From positions 4,031,001 through 4,095,000 of the forward strand of contig NZ_CP121648.1 of assembly GCF_029714205.1 (NCBI RefSeq): DNA of 64,000 nt, read 5' to 3'. Under the pieces are notes generated by a model. That model was given only the letters and a program-made list of their open reading frames with translations. It was not told the origin of the DNA and searched no databases. Of the stretch, positions 54,800-63,016 are shown one piece after another (positions within the stretch are counted from its first letter, which is position 1; each line of letters begins with the position of its first letter). A program made the position numbers and the translations under genes. This DNA comes from Methylobacterium sp. CB376 (GTDB taxonomy: Bacteria > Pseudomonadota > Alphaproteobacteria > Rhizobiales > Beijerinckiaceae).

Positions 54800-55258
54800 T
54801 CACTCCGCCTCGGGCGGGGGCAGGAAATCGACCTCGTGCTGGGCGGAGATCGCCGCGAGGTCGGCCGGGGCGGCGTTCGGCCCGAGATTGTGCAGGGCCC
54901 AGAACAGGTCGTAGAGGCGGCGCGACGGCGCGACCCAGAATAGGCACTTCACGTCCGCGTCGCCGCGGTTGAACAGGCCGTGCGGGACGCCGCGAGGCAG
55001 GCGGATCGTGTCGCCGGGCTCGGCGAGGCCGGGCTCGCCGTTCAGCTCCAGGCTGAGCCGGCCCTGCAGCATGTAGACGAACTCGTCCTGGGTCGGGTGG
55101 ATGTGCGGCGGCACGAAGGTGCCGGGGGGCAGCGTCGCGTGCCAGCCGAAGGAGGCCTCCGAGAGCTGCTTGGGCACGTAGGTCTGGCCGAGGATGTTCC
55201 AGCGGATTCCCTCGATGCCCTCGCCGGCCCGGGTCACGCCTGCGGTCATGGCCGTCAT
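54800..55258 (-). CDS. cupin-domain protein
   Basis: 152 aa. Single cupin: PPHIHPTQDEFVYMLQGRLSL-type motif 1 (HIHPTQDE) and RLPRGVPHGLFNRGD motif 2, with metal-ligand histidines and glutamate present. GGAGG ribosome site. Probably a ring-opening or isomerising accessory to the flavin monooxygenase with which it is co-transcribed (gap 4 bp). Confidence 0.85.
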   Translation of the reverse strand: MTAMTAGVTRAGEGIEGIRWNILGQTYVPKQLSEASFGWHATLPPGTFVPPHIHPTQDEFVYMLQGRLSLELNGEPGLAEPGDTIRLPRGVPHGLFNRGDADVKCLFWVAPSRRLYDLFWALHNLGPNAAPADLAAISAQHEVDFLPPPEAE

Positions 55259-55399
55259 GATTCGTCCTCCCTGTCCGTCCGCCGGTCCCGCCGCGCGCCC
55301 GGACGCCGCGGCCCCCGGATCGCGGGGCCGCCGCAACCCCACCGCGACCGGGTGGCCGCCGTCAAGCGGTCGCGGCGGGCTGATCACATGTCCGGCGGC

Positions 55400-56101
55400 T
55401 CACACGTGCAGGAAGCGGTCCTTCACCTCGGGGCTGCGCGCCAGCGCCGCGCTGGTGCCGGTCCAGGCGACGCGGCCCTTCTCGATCACCACGTGGCGGT
55501 CGGCGAGGCGGGTGAGCGCCTCGACGTTCTTGTCGATCACCAGGATCGCCGCGCCCTCGTCCCGGATCGCCCGCAGGCAGGCCCAGATCTCCTCGCGGAT
55601 CAGGGGCGCCAGCCCCTCGGTCGCCTCGTCGAGCACCACGAGGCGCGGATTCGTCATCAGGGCGCGGCCGATCGCCAGCATCTGCTGCTCGCCCCCCGAG
55701 AGATCGTTGCCGCCGTGGTGCCGCCGCTCCTTCAGGCGCGGAAACAGCCGGTAGACCGTCGCCAGCGTCCACGGGGCGGGGCCCCGCGCCGGCCTGCGGT
55801 GGGTGGCGACGAGGTTCTCCTCCACCGAGAGGGTCGGGAAGACCTGCCGGCCCTCCGGGACCAGCCCGAGGCCGCGCCGGGCGATGAGGTGGGACGGGCG
55901 CCCGGCCATGTCCTCGCCGTCGATCAGCACCCGGCCCGCCCGCGGCGTCAGCAGCCCGAAGAGCGAGCGGACGATCGTGGTCTTGCCCATGCCGTTGCGG
56001 CCGAGCAGTGTCACGGCCTCGCCGGGCCCGACCGCGAGGTCGATGCCGAACAGCACGCGGGATTCGCCGTAGGCGCTCTCCAGCCCCTCGACGCGCAGCA
56101 T
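55400..56101 (-). CDS. livF: branched-chain amino acid-type ABC transporter ATPase LivF
   Basis: 233 aa. Walker A GRNGMGKTT, QVFPTLSVEENLVA, signature LSGGEQQM, Walker B LVVLDEATEGLAP. Last gene of the five-gene importer. Overlaps livG by 1 bp (ATGA). The two ATPases, two permeases and binding protein are all present. The nearby aromatic-type oxygenase suggests an aromatic acid or amide ligand rather than leucine. Confidence 0.92.
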   Translation of the reverse strand: MLRVEGLESAYGESRVLFGIDLAVGPGEAVTLLGRNGMGKTTIVRSLFGLLTPRAGRVLIDGEDMAGRPSHLIARRGLGLVPEGRQVFPTLSVEENLVATHRRPARGPAPWTLATVYRLFPRLKERRHHGGNDLSGGEQQMLAIGRALMTNPRLVVLDEATEGLAPLIREEIWACLRAIRDEGAAILVIDKNVEALTRLADRHVVIEKGRVAWTGTSAALARSPEVKDRFLHV

Positions 56102-56850
56102 CAGGCCGCCTCCTCGCCCAGATAGGCCGCGCGCACGACCGGGTCGGCCCGCACCGCCGCGGGGGCGCCGCTCGCCACCACGCGGCCGTCGACCAGCACG
56201 CTGATCCGGTCGGCGAGGGCGAAGACCGCCTCCATGTCGTGCTCGATCAGCACGATCGTGTGCGTCGCGCGCAGGTCGCGCAGGAGCCGCACCAGGGCGG
56301 CGGATTCCTCCGCGCCGGTGCCGGCGAGCGGCTCGTCGAGGAGGAGGAGGCGCGCCCCGGTGGCGAGCGCCACCGCGATCTCGAGCTGGCGCTTCTCGCC
56401 GTGCGACAGGCTCCCGGCCCGCCGCGCGGCCCGGTCGGCGAGGCCGACCCGGGCGAGGGCCGCCGCCGCCTCCTGGTTGAGCGCCGCCTCGCGGCCCGCC
56501 GCGCCGAAGAAGCGGAAGCTCGACCCGGCCCGCGCCTGCACGGCGAGGGCGGCGTTCTCCAGCACCGTGAAGCCGTCGAGCAGCGAGGTGATCTGGAACG
56601 AGCGCGCGAGGCCGCGGCGCACGCGGCCGACCATCGGGAGGCGCGTGACGTCCTCCCCGGCGAAGAGCACCGTGCCGCCGTCGCTGCGCAGGCGCCCGGA
56701 GAGCTGGTGGATCAGGGTCGTCTTGCCGGCGCCGTTCGGCCCGATGATGGCGTGGATCTCGCCCGCCGCCACGTCGAGGCTGACGTCGTCGGTGACGCGC
56801 AGCGCCCCGTAGGACTTGCGCAGGTGGCGGACGCGCAGGAGCGGGCTCAC
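56101..56850 (-). CDS. livG: branched-chain-type ABC transporter ATPase LivG
   Basis: 249 aa. Walker A GPNGAGKTT, LFAGEDVTRLPM, signature LSHGEKRQ, Walker B LLLLDEPLAG. GTG start at 56850 is chosen because it overlaps the livM stop by 4 bp. Confidence 0.92.
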   Translation of the reverse strand: MSPLLRVRHLRKSYGALRVTDDVSLDVAAGEIHAIIGPNGAGKTTLIHQLSGRLRSDGGTVLFAGEDVTRLPMVGRVRRGLARSFQITSLLDGFTVLENAALAVQARAGSSFRFFGAAGREAALNQEAAAALARVGLADRAARRAGSLSHGEKRQLEIAVALATGARLLLLDEPLAGTGAEESAALVRLLRDLRATHTIVLIEHDMEAVFALADRISVLVDGRVVASGAPAAVRADPVVRAAYLGEEAA

Positions 56851-57851
56851 GGCCGGCCTCCGCGGCCGGGAACGAGGCCCGCGAGGCCTCCGCGGCCGAG
56901 GAGCACGCTCGCGACCAGGATCAGGCCGAGGCCGAGCCGCCAATGCTCGGAATGCCGCGCCAGCACCTCCTCCAGCGCGATCAGCGCCGCCGCCCCGACC
57001 ACCGGCCCGACCAGGGTGCCCCGGCCGCCGAGCACCACCATGACGATGAGTTCGCCCGAGCGCTGCCAGCTCATGTAGGCGGGCGAGACGAACTCGGCCT
57101 GGTTGGCGAGCAGCACGCCGGCGAGGCCCGCCAGCGCCCCCGCCAGGCCGTAGGCGGTGAGCCGGTAGGGGAAGGCCGGGAAGCCGATCGCCTCCATGCG
57201 GGTCGGGTTGTCGCGCGTGCCGCGCAGCACCCGGCCGAAGCGCGAGCCCGCCACCCGCCGCAGGCCGAGGAGGGCGCCGGCCATGACCGCGAGGGCGGCG
57301 TAGAACAGGGCCTCGTCCCCGTCGAGGAGCGGGCGGCCGAACAGGGTCGAGCGCCGCGACAGGGCCATCCCGTCGTCCCCGCCATAGGCCGCGAGCGAGA
57401 CCGCCAGGAAATACGCCATCTGCCCGAAGGCGAGCGTGATCATGATGAAGTAGACGCCGCGCGTGCGCAGCGCGATCGCCCCGGTGACGAGGGCGAAGAG
57501 CCCGCAGGACGCGACCGCGGCCGGCACCTGGAGGGCGAGGTCGCGCAGGCCGTGCGCGTCGAGGATGCCGAGCGCGGTGGCGCCGATGCCCAGGAAGGCC
57601 GCGTGCCCGAACGAGACGAGGCCGCCCAGGCCGAGCACGAGGTCGAGGGAGAGGGCGGCGAGCCCGAAGATCAGCATGCGGGTCGCCGTCGCGGTCAGGA
57701 AGGGCAGGCCGAGCGCCTGCGCGGCGGGCGGGACGAGCGCGAAGGCGGCGAGCAGGGCGAGCGCCGCGAGGCCGGACCGCGACGGGCGAAGCCGCCCGCC
57801 CCCGCCGGTCCGCGCGGCGAGCCGCGCGCCGAGTGAGGGGGCGCCGCTCAT
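56847..57851 (-). CDS. livM: branched-chain-type ABC permease LivM
   Basis: 334 aa, about nine TM helices after a short basic tail. LDLVLGLGGLVSFGHAAFLG is the LivM/LivH hallmark near the N-terminus; TRDNPTRMEAIGFPAF is the cytoplasmic EAA-like loop. ATG 57851 overlaps the livH stop. Confidence 0.9.
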   Translation of the reverse strand: MSGAPSLGARLAARTGGGGRLRPSRSGLAALALLAAFALVPPAAQALGLPFLTATATRMLIFGLAALSLDLVLGLGGLVSFGHAAFLGIGATALGILDAHGLRDLALQVPAAVASCGLFALVTGAIALRTRGVYFIMITLAFGQMAYFLAVSLAAYGGDDGMALSRRSTLFGRPLLDGDEALFYAALAVMAGALLGLRRVAGSRFGRVLRGTRDNPTRMEAIGFPAFPYRLTAYGLAGALAGLAGVLLANQAEFVSPAYMSWQRSGELIVMVVLGGRGTLVGPVVGAAALIALEEVLARHSEHWRLGLGLILVASVLLGRGGLAGLVPGRGGRP

Positions 57852-58768
57852 CGGCCGCGCGCCGGGAACAGGCCGGCCGGGCGGAAGGCCAGCACGCCCG
57901 CCATCAGGATGTAGGTCAGCATCGGGGCCAGCGTCCGCCCGGTCTGGGCCGCCGCCGAGGCCTCCATCAGGCTGCGCAGCAGGATCGGCCCGAAGCTGCG
58001 CCCGAGCTGGTCGGCGAGGCCGACGATCAGGCTCGCCACGAAGGCGCCCCGCACCGAGCCGACCCCGCCGATCACGATGACCACGAAGGTCAGGATCAGC
58101 ACGGAATCCCCCATGCCGGGATCGACCGAGAGGATCGGCGCCACCATGGCGCCGGCGAAGCCGGCCAGCACGGCGCCGAGCCCGAAGACGAGCCGGAACA
58201 GGCGCCGGACGTCGACCCCGAGGGCCGCCACGATCGGCCCGTGCGTGGCCCCGGCGCGCAGCTGCATGCCGAGCCGCGTGCGGTGGACCAGGAGGTGCAG
58301 GAGGAGGGCGGCGGCGAGCCCCGCCGCGATGATCGCCACCCGGTAGAGCGGGTAGCGCAGCGTGCCGGTGAGCGGCACCGCGCCCGACAGGGCCTCGGGC
58401 AGGGCCACGCTCATCGGGGCGTTGCCCCACAGGATCCGCACCCCCTCGTTGAGGATGAGGATCAGCCCGAAGGTGGCGAGCACCTGGTCGAGGTGGTCGC
58501 GCTCGTAGAGGTGGCGGATCACCAGCGCCTCCACGAGGAGGCCGAAGGCCAGGGAGGCGGGCAGGGCGAGGAGGAGGCCGAGCCCGAAACTGCCCGTGAG
58601 GCCGGCCAGCGTCGCGGCGAGGTAGGCGCCCACCATGTAGAGCGCCCCGTGCGCGAGGTTGATCAGGTCCATCACGCCGAAGACCAGCGTCAGCCCCGCC
58701 GCCACGAGGAACAGCAGGATGCCGAGCTGCACGCCGTTCAGCGCCTGGATCAGGAACAGGTTCAGCAT
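57848..58768 (-). CDS. livH: branched-chain-type ABC permease LivH
   Basis: 306 aa, eight TM helices. Starts MLNLFLIQALNGVQLGILLF; VFGVMDLINLAHGALYMVGA, GATHGPIVAALGVDVRRLF and ILTFVVIVIGGVGSVRGAF are LivH signatures. Ends 7 bp after the binding-protein stop upstream; 4 bp overlap with livM. Confidence 0.92.
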   Translation of the reverse strand: MLNLFLIQALNGVQLGILLFLVAAGLTLVFGVMDLINLAHGALYMVGAYLAATLAGLTGSFGLGLLLALPASLAFGLLVEALVIRHLYERDHLDQVLATFGLILILNEGVRILWGNAPMSVALPEALSGAVPLTGTLRYPLYRVAIIAAGLAAALLLHLLVHRTRLGMQLRAGATHGPIVAALGVDVRRLFRLVFGLGAVLAGFAGAMVAPILSVDPGMGDSVLILTFVVIVIGGVGSVRGAFVASLIVGLADQLGRSFGPILLRSLMEASAAAQTGRTLAPMLTYILMAGVLAFRPAGLFPARGR

Positions 58769-58775
58769 CGCCCCG

Positions 58776-59966
58776 TCACATCTTGCACTCGGCGGCGTAG
58801 GCGTCGCGGTAGTCCGAGAAGATCTTCTCGACGATTTGGGTCTCGTACTTGCCGTCGGGGCGCTTGGCGGCGCGGACGAGGTAGAAGTCCTGGATTGGGA
58901 AGTGGTTGTTGCCGATCCGGAATCGGCCGCGCAGCGACGGGAACTCGGCCGCCTTGAGGCCGGCGCGCAGCGCGTCCCTGTCCTTCAGGTTGCCCTTGGC
59001 GGCCCTGACGGCGCTGTCGATCATCTGGGCGGCGTCGTAGGCCTGCATGGCGTAGGTGCCGGGCACGCGGCCATACGCCTTCTCGTAGGCGGCCACGAAG
59101 GCCTTGGATTGCGGGTTGTCGAGGTCGGGCGCCCAGTTGGCGCCGCCGTAGAAGCCGACCGCGGCGTCCTTCTGGGCCGGCAGCGTGCTCTCGTCGACCG
59201 TGAAGGCGGAGAGGAACGGGATCTGGGCGAGGCCCGCCTGCCGGTACTGCCGCACGAGATTGACGCCCATGCCGCCCGGCATGAAGGCGAAGACCGCGTC
59301 CGGGCTGGCGGCCGCGATCTGCGCCAGCTCGCCCGAGAAGTCGAGCTGGCCCAGCGGGGTGAACATCTCGCTCACCACCTCGCCCTTGTAGGAGCGCTTG
59401 AAGCCGGCCAGCGAATCCTTGCCGGCCTGGTAGTTCGGGGCGAGGAGGACGAGGCGCTTGTAGCCCTTGTCCTGCGCGACCTTGCCCAGGACCTCGTGGA
59501 CTTGGTCGTTCTGGTAGGAGGAGACGAACAGGTTCGGGTTGCACTCGGACCCGGCGTAGTTCGAGGTGCCGGCATTGGGGCTGATCAGGAAGGCGCCCGA
59601 TTCGGTGACCGGCCGCACGATCGCCCGCAGCACGTTCGAGAAGGTCGGGCCGACCACGAAATCGACCCGGTCGCGCCGCGCGAAGTCCCGCGCCCGGTTG
59701 GCGGCGACGTCGGGCTTGAGCTCGTCGTCGACCACCAGCACCTCGGTGTCGAGGCCGCCGAGCTTCCGGCCCATGGTCTCGAGCGCGAGCAGGAACCCGT
59801 CGCGCCCCTGCTCGCCGAGCACCGCCGAGGGGCCGCTCAGGGTGAACATCAGGCCGACGCGCAGCTTGCCGTCCTCGCCCGGCTCGGCGCGGGCCGGCGC
59901 CGTGAGGAGGGCGGCGAGGAGACAGGCCCCGAGACCCTGGATCGCGACCCTGCCGATCGGCTTCAT
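58776..59966 (-). CDS. ABC substrate-binding protein (branched-chain/aromatic-acid type)
   Basis: 396 aa. Signal peptide to about residue 26 (LLTAPARAEP). Type I periplasmic fold: VGLMFTLSGPSAVLGEQGRD, VDFVVGPTFSNVLRAIVRPV, GSYVSSYQNDQVHEV-like hinge region (VSSYQNDQVHEV). Similar proteins bind aromatic acids or urea-like compounds in Liv-type systems. First gene of the importer operon; leader 59967-60120 contains a tandem CCATGCCCCCGGGCG pair. Confidence 0.89.
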   Translation of the reverse strand: MKPIGRVAIQGLGACLLAALLTAPARAEPGEDGKLRVGLMFTLSGPSAVLGEQGRDGFLLALETMGRKLGGLDTEVLVVDDELKPDVAANRARDFARRDRVDFVVGPTFSNVLRAIVRPVTESGAFLISPNAGTSNYAGSECNPNLFVSSYQNDQVHEVLGKVAQDKGYKRLVLLAPNYQAGKDSLAGFKRSYKGEVVSEMFTPLGQLDFSGELAQIAAASPDAVFAFMPGGMGVNLVRQYRQAGLAQIPFLSAFTVDESTLPAQKDAAVGFYGGANWAPDLDNPQSKAFVAAYEKAYGRVPGTYAMQAYDAAQMIDSAVRAAKGNLKDRDALRAGLKAAEFPSLRGRFRIGNNHFPIQDFYLVRAAKRPDGKYETQIVEKIFSDYRDAYAAECKM

Positions 59967-60120
59967 GTGCGTGTGTCCCCCATGCGTGAGCGCGGCCGCA
60001 CTCTCCGGCGTGGCGGTCCGGAAGTCGAGTCGGTGCGGGCGCGTTCGCGCGCAGGACGAGGGGCGCGGCGGCCGAGCGGCCCATGCCCCCGGGCGAACCA
60101 TGCCCCCGGGCGGTCCGCCC

Positions 60121-61011
60121 CTACGCGTGCGAATAGTGCAGGTCGTAGATCTCCGCCACCTCGGCGTCCCAGGACACGGCGGGCGGCGCGACCTTGCGCA
60201 CGAGGCAGCTCGAACTCAGGAAGGCCGGCTGCCGGTCGATGCCGGCGATCGGCCCGGCGCCGGAGAAGCTCGGCACCGTGAAGCCTTCGAGCCCCATCTC
60301 GGTCTCGACCACCTCGAAGCCGGTGTGCCGGTTGAACAGGCCGCGCCACGCATTGTCGGAGAAGCGCCAGAAGTCCCACGGCGCCTCGTGCAGCGGCCAG
60401 GCCTGGTGCGAGCCGATATAGGCGAGGCCGCCGTCGGTCAGCACGCGGTTGAGTTCGAGGGCGGCCTTCCAGGGCATCAGCAGGTGCTCGAAGACCGAGA
60501 CCGAGAACGCGAAGTCGAAGCGCCGGTCGAGGACGCGCGACAGGTGGTGGGCGTCGCCGACCACGTCGACGTTGGGCCCGGCCAGGATGTCCATGCCCGT
60601 ATAGGCGACGCTCGCCGGGAAGAGAGTGCGGTAGACGTGGCCGCTGCGCGCCCGGGCGCCGATCTCCAGGAGCGAGCCGCCCCGCTCGGCGACCAGGTCG
60701 ACGAATTTCGGGAGCAGCCGGCCGCGGTTGCGGTCCGCGTAGGCGGTCAGCGGGACGACGTCGCGGAAGCCGAACCGGATCGCGACCCGCTCCGGATCCG
60801 GCTCCGGCAGGGTGGTCACGGCGGCGAGCCGGAAGCCCCAGCGGGCGGCCCGCTTGCCGAAGGCGGCGACGACGTCGGGGCGCTCGATCGCCTGGAAGGC
60901 GCTGGCGAGCGGCCGGCCGTCGTACAGGATCCGCGGCCGGCGCCCGGTCGTCCAGCCGGACGCGATGACGATGCCGCGGGCGATCGTGAACGTGTCGAGG
61001 GCTCTGCCCAT
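60121..61011 (-). CDS. class I SAM-dependent methyltransferase domain protein
   Basis: 296 aa. SAM loop LLEIGARARSGHVYRTLF with the acidic residue in YTGMDIL, and FDFAFSVSVFEHLLMPWKAA as motif IV. N-terminal part (about 80 aa) has no clear domain. Monocistronic; the acceptor substrate is unknown. In similar genomes such genes occur near surface-polysaccharide loci, but none is here. Confidence 0.82.
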   Translation of the reverse strand: MGRALDTFTIARGIVIASGWTTGRRPRILYDGRPLASAFQAIERPDVVAAFGKRAARWGFRLAAVTTLPEPDPERVAIRFGFRDVVPLTAYADRNRGRLLPKFVDLVAERGGSLLEIGARARSGHVYRTLFPASVAYTGMDILAGPNVDVVGDAHHLSRVLDRRFDFAFSVSVFEHLLMPWKAALELNRVLTDGGLAYIGSHQAWPLHEAPWDFWRFSDNAWRGLFNRHTGFEVVETEMGLEGFTVPSFSGAGPIAGIDRQPAFLSSSCLVRKVAPPAVSWDAEVAEIYDLHYSHA

Positions 61012-61194
61012 GGGGGATGCTCGCCTTTCAGGGCCGGTGCCGGCTCGTCCGGACGCGGCCCGCTTGCCGGCGCTCCCCGCCGCCGTCAAGCGAGGGCGGC
61101 CGGCTCCCTCCCGGCGCGGCGCGCCCTAGATCCTGGCCGACCCGGGGTCGCGCCCCTCGCGGAGCCCCGCTCGCCCAGCCCAGGAGGCCGCGCC

Positions 61195-62973
61195 ATGCGC
61201 GCCCGCTTCGCCGCGCTCGAGACGCGCCGCCCCGCTTCCCGCCCGCTCCGGGCCGCCGCCTCCCTCGGCCTCGCGCTCGCCGCGGCCGTCCCGGCGCTCG
61301 CGGCCGAGGGCGCCTGCCCGGGACCCAATGCCGGGCTCTCCCTGCCGCCGGGCTTCTGCGCCACGGTCTTCGCGGACGATCTCGGCCATGTCCGCCAGAT
61401 GGCGGTGGCGCCCGACGGCACGCTCTACGCCAATACTTGGAGCGGGTCCTACTACAAGACCGCCGCGCCCCCGGGCGGCTTCCTGCTCGCCCTGCGGGAC
61501 CGCACCGGGACCGGGAAGGCCGACGCGGTCGAGCGCTTCGGCGAGAGCGCGGCCGAGGGCGGGCACGGCGGCACCGGCCTCGCCCTGTTCGAGGGCGCCG
61601 TCTACGCGGAGAGCAACGACCGCATCCTGCGCTACCCGCTCGCGCCGGGGGACCTCGCGCCGACGGCGAAGGCCGAATTGGTCGTCTCCGGCCTGCCGCT
61701 CGGCGGCGACCACCCGATGCACCCCTTCGCGATCACGCCGCAGGGCGACCTCCTCGTCGATCTCGGCTCGGCCACCAATGCCTGCGAGGTGAGGAACCGC
61801 ATGCCGGGCTCGCGCGGCCACGCCCCCTGCACCGAGAAGGAGACGCGGGCCGGGATCTGGCGCTACGACGCGCGCCGGACCGGCCAGACCTTCTCGCCCG
61901 CCGAGCGCTACGCCACGGGCCTGCGCAACGCCGAGGGCTTCGCCCTCGACGCCGAGGGCCGCGTCCTCGTCACCCAGCACGGCCGCGACCAGCTGCACGA
62001 GAACTGGCCGGCGCTCTACACCGCCCGGCAGGGATTCGAGCTGCCGGCCGAGGAGGTGGTCGAGCTCAAGGCCGGCGCCGATTACGGCTGGCCCGAATGC
62101 TACTACGATGCCGAGCAGAGGAAGCTCGTCCTCGCTCCCGAATACGGCGGCGACGGCGGCAGGAAGGTCGGGCTCTGCGCCGACCGCCAGGGGCCGGTCG
62201 CGGCCTTCCCGGCCCATTGGGCGCCCAACGACATGAAGATCTACCTCGCGGCGGGGCCGAAGGCCTTCCCGTCCGCCTATCGGGGCGGTGCGCTCATCGC
62301 CTTCCACGGCTCCTGGAACCGCGCCCCCGGGCCGCAGGGCGGCTACAACGTGGTGTTCCAGCCCCTCAGGGACGGCAGGGCCGCCGGGCCGTTCGCGGTC
62401 TTCGCGGACGGGTTCGCGGGCGCGGTCAAGGAGCCGGGCCGGGCGCAGTTCCGGCCGACCGGCCTCGCGGTCGCCCCGGACGGGGCGCTGTACATCTCCG
62501 ACGACGTCCGCGGCCGGATCTGGCGCGTCACCTACCAGGGCGGCAATCCGCAGGCGGCGATCGCCGCCGCCCCGGAGGCCAGGCCGGCCGCCAGGGGCTC
62601 GCGGGCGGAGCTTCCCCCCGAGGGCATCCACCCGGATGCGGGGCGCGAGGCCGCCTCCCTGCCGGTGCCCGAGGGGGCGACGCGCGAGGAGGTGGCGCGC
62701 GGGGCGCGGATCTTCGTGGGGGAGATCGGTGGGGCGACCTGCGGCGGCTGCCACGGCTCGGACGCCAAGGGCTCGCCGATCGGACCCGACCTCACCGACC
62801 ATGAGTGGGTGTGGAGCGACGGCAGCCTCGCGGGCATCACCCGCACGATCGCGAGCGGCGTGCCCGAGCCCAGGAAGCACGGCGGCGCGATGCCGCCGAT
62901 GGGCGGGGTCGCGCTCTCGGAGCAGGACCTCAGGGCCGTCGCGGCCTATGTCTGGGCGGTGGGGCACCGCTGA
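61195..62973 (+). CDS. PQQ-type sugar/sorbosone dehydrogenase with C-terminal cytochrome c
   Basis: 592 aa periplasmic protein. Signal peptide to about 36 (AAAVPALAAEG). Six-bladed propeller of the soluble glucose/L-sorbosone dehydrogenase type (GHGGTGLALFEGAVYAE, HPFAITPQGDLLVDLG, ATGLRNAEGFALD, DYGWPECYYD, FHGSWNRAPGPQ) followed by one c-type haem domain with C516-x2-C519-H520. Electrons would go from PQQ to the fused haem. Ribosome site CAGGAGG. Start of a unit with the alcohol dehydrogenase 43 bp downstream, which suggests a common aldose or alcohol pathway. Confidence 0.85.
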   Translation: MRARFAALETRRPASRPLRAAASLGLALAAAVPALAAEGACPGPNAGLSLPPGFCATVFADDLGHVRQMAVAPDGTLYANTWSGSYYKTAAPPGGFLLALRDRTGTGKADAVERFGESAAEGGHGGTGLALFEGAVYAESNDRILRYPLAPGDLAPTAKAELVVSGLPLGGDHPMHPFAITPQGDLLVDLGSATNACEVRNRMPGSRGHAPCTEKETRAGIWRYDARRTGQTFSPAERYATGLRNAEGFALDAEGRVLVTQHGRDQLHENWPALYTARQGFELPAEEVVELKAGADYGWPECYYDAEQRKLVLAPEYGGDGGRKVGLCADRQGPVAAFPAHWAPNDMKIYLAAGPKAFPSAYRGGALIAFHGSWNRAPGPQGGYNVVFQPLRDGRAAGPFAVFADGFAGAVKEPGRAQFRPTGLAVAPDGALYISDDVRGRIWRVTYQGGNPQAAIAAAPEARPAARGSRAELPPEGIHPDAGREAASLPVPEGATREEVARGARIFVGEIGGATCGGCHGSDAKGSPIGPDLTDHEWVWSDGSLAGITRTIASGVPEPRKHGGAMPPMGGVALSEQDLRAVAAYVWAVGHR

Positions 62974-63016
62974 GCCCCGCCGCCTGCCCGCAGAGCCCGT
63001 GAGACGGAGACCCGCC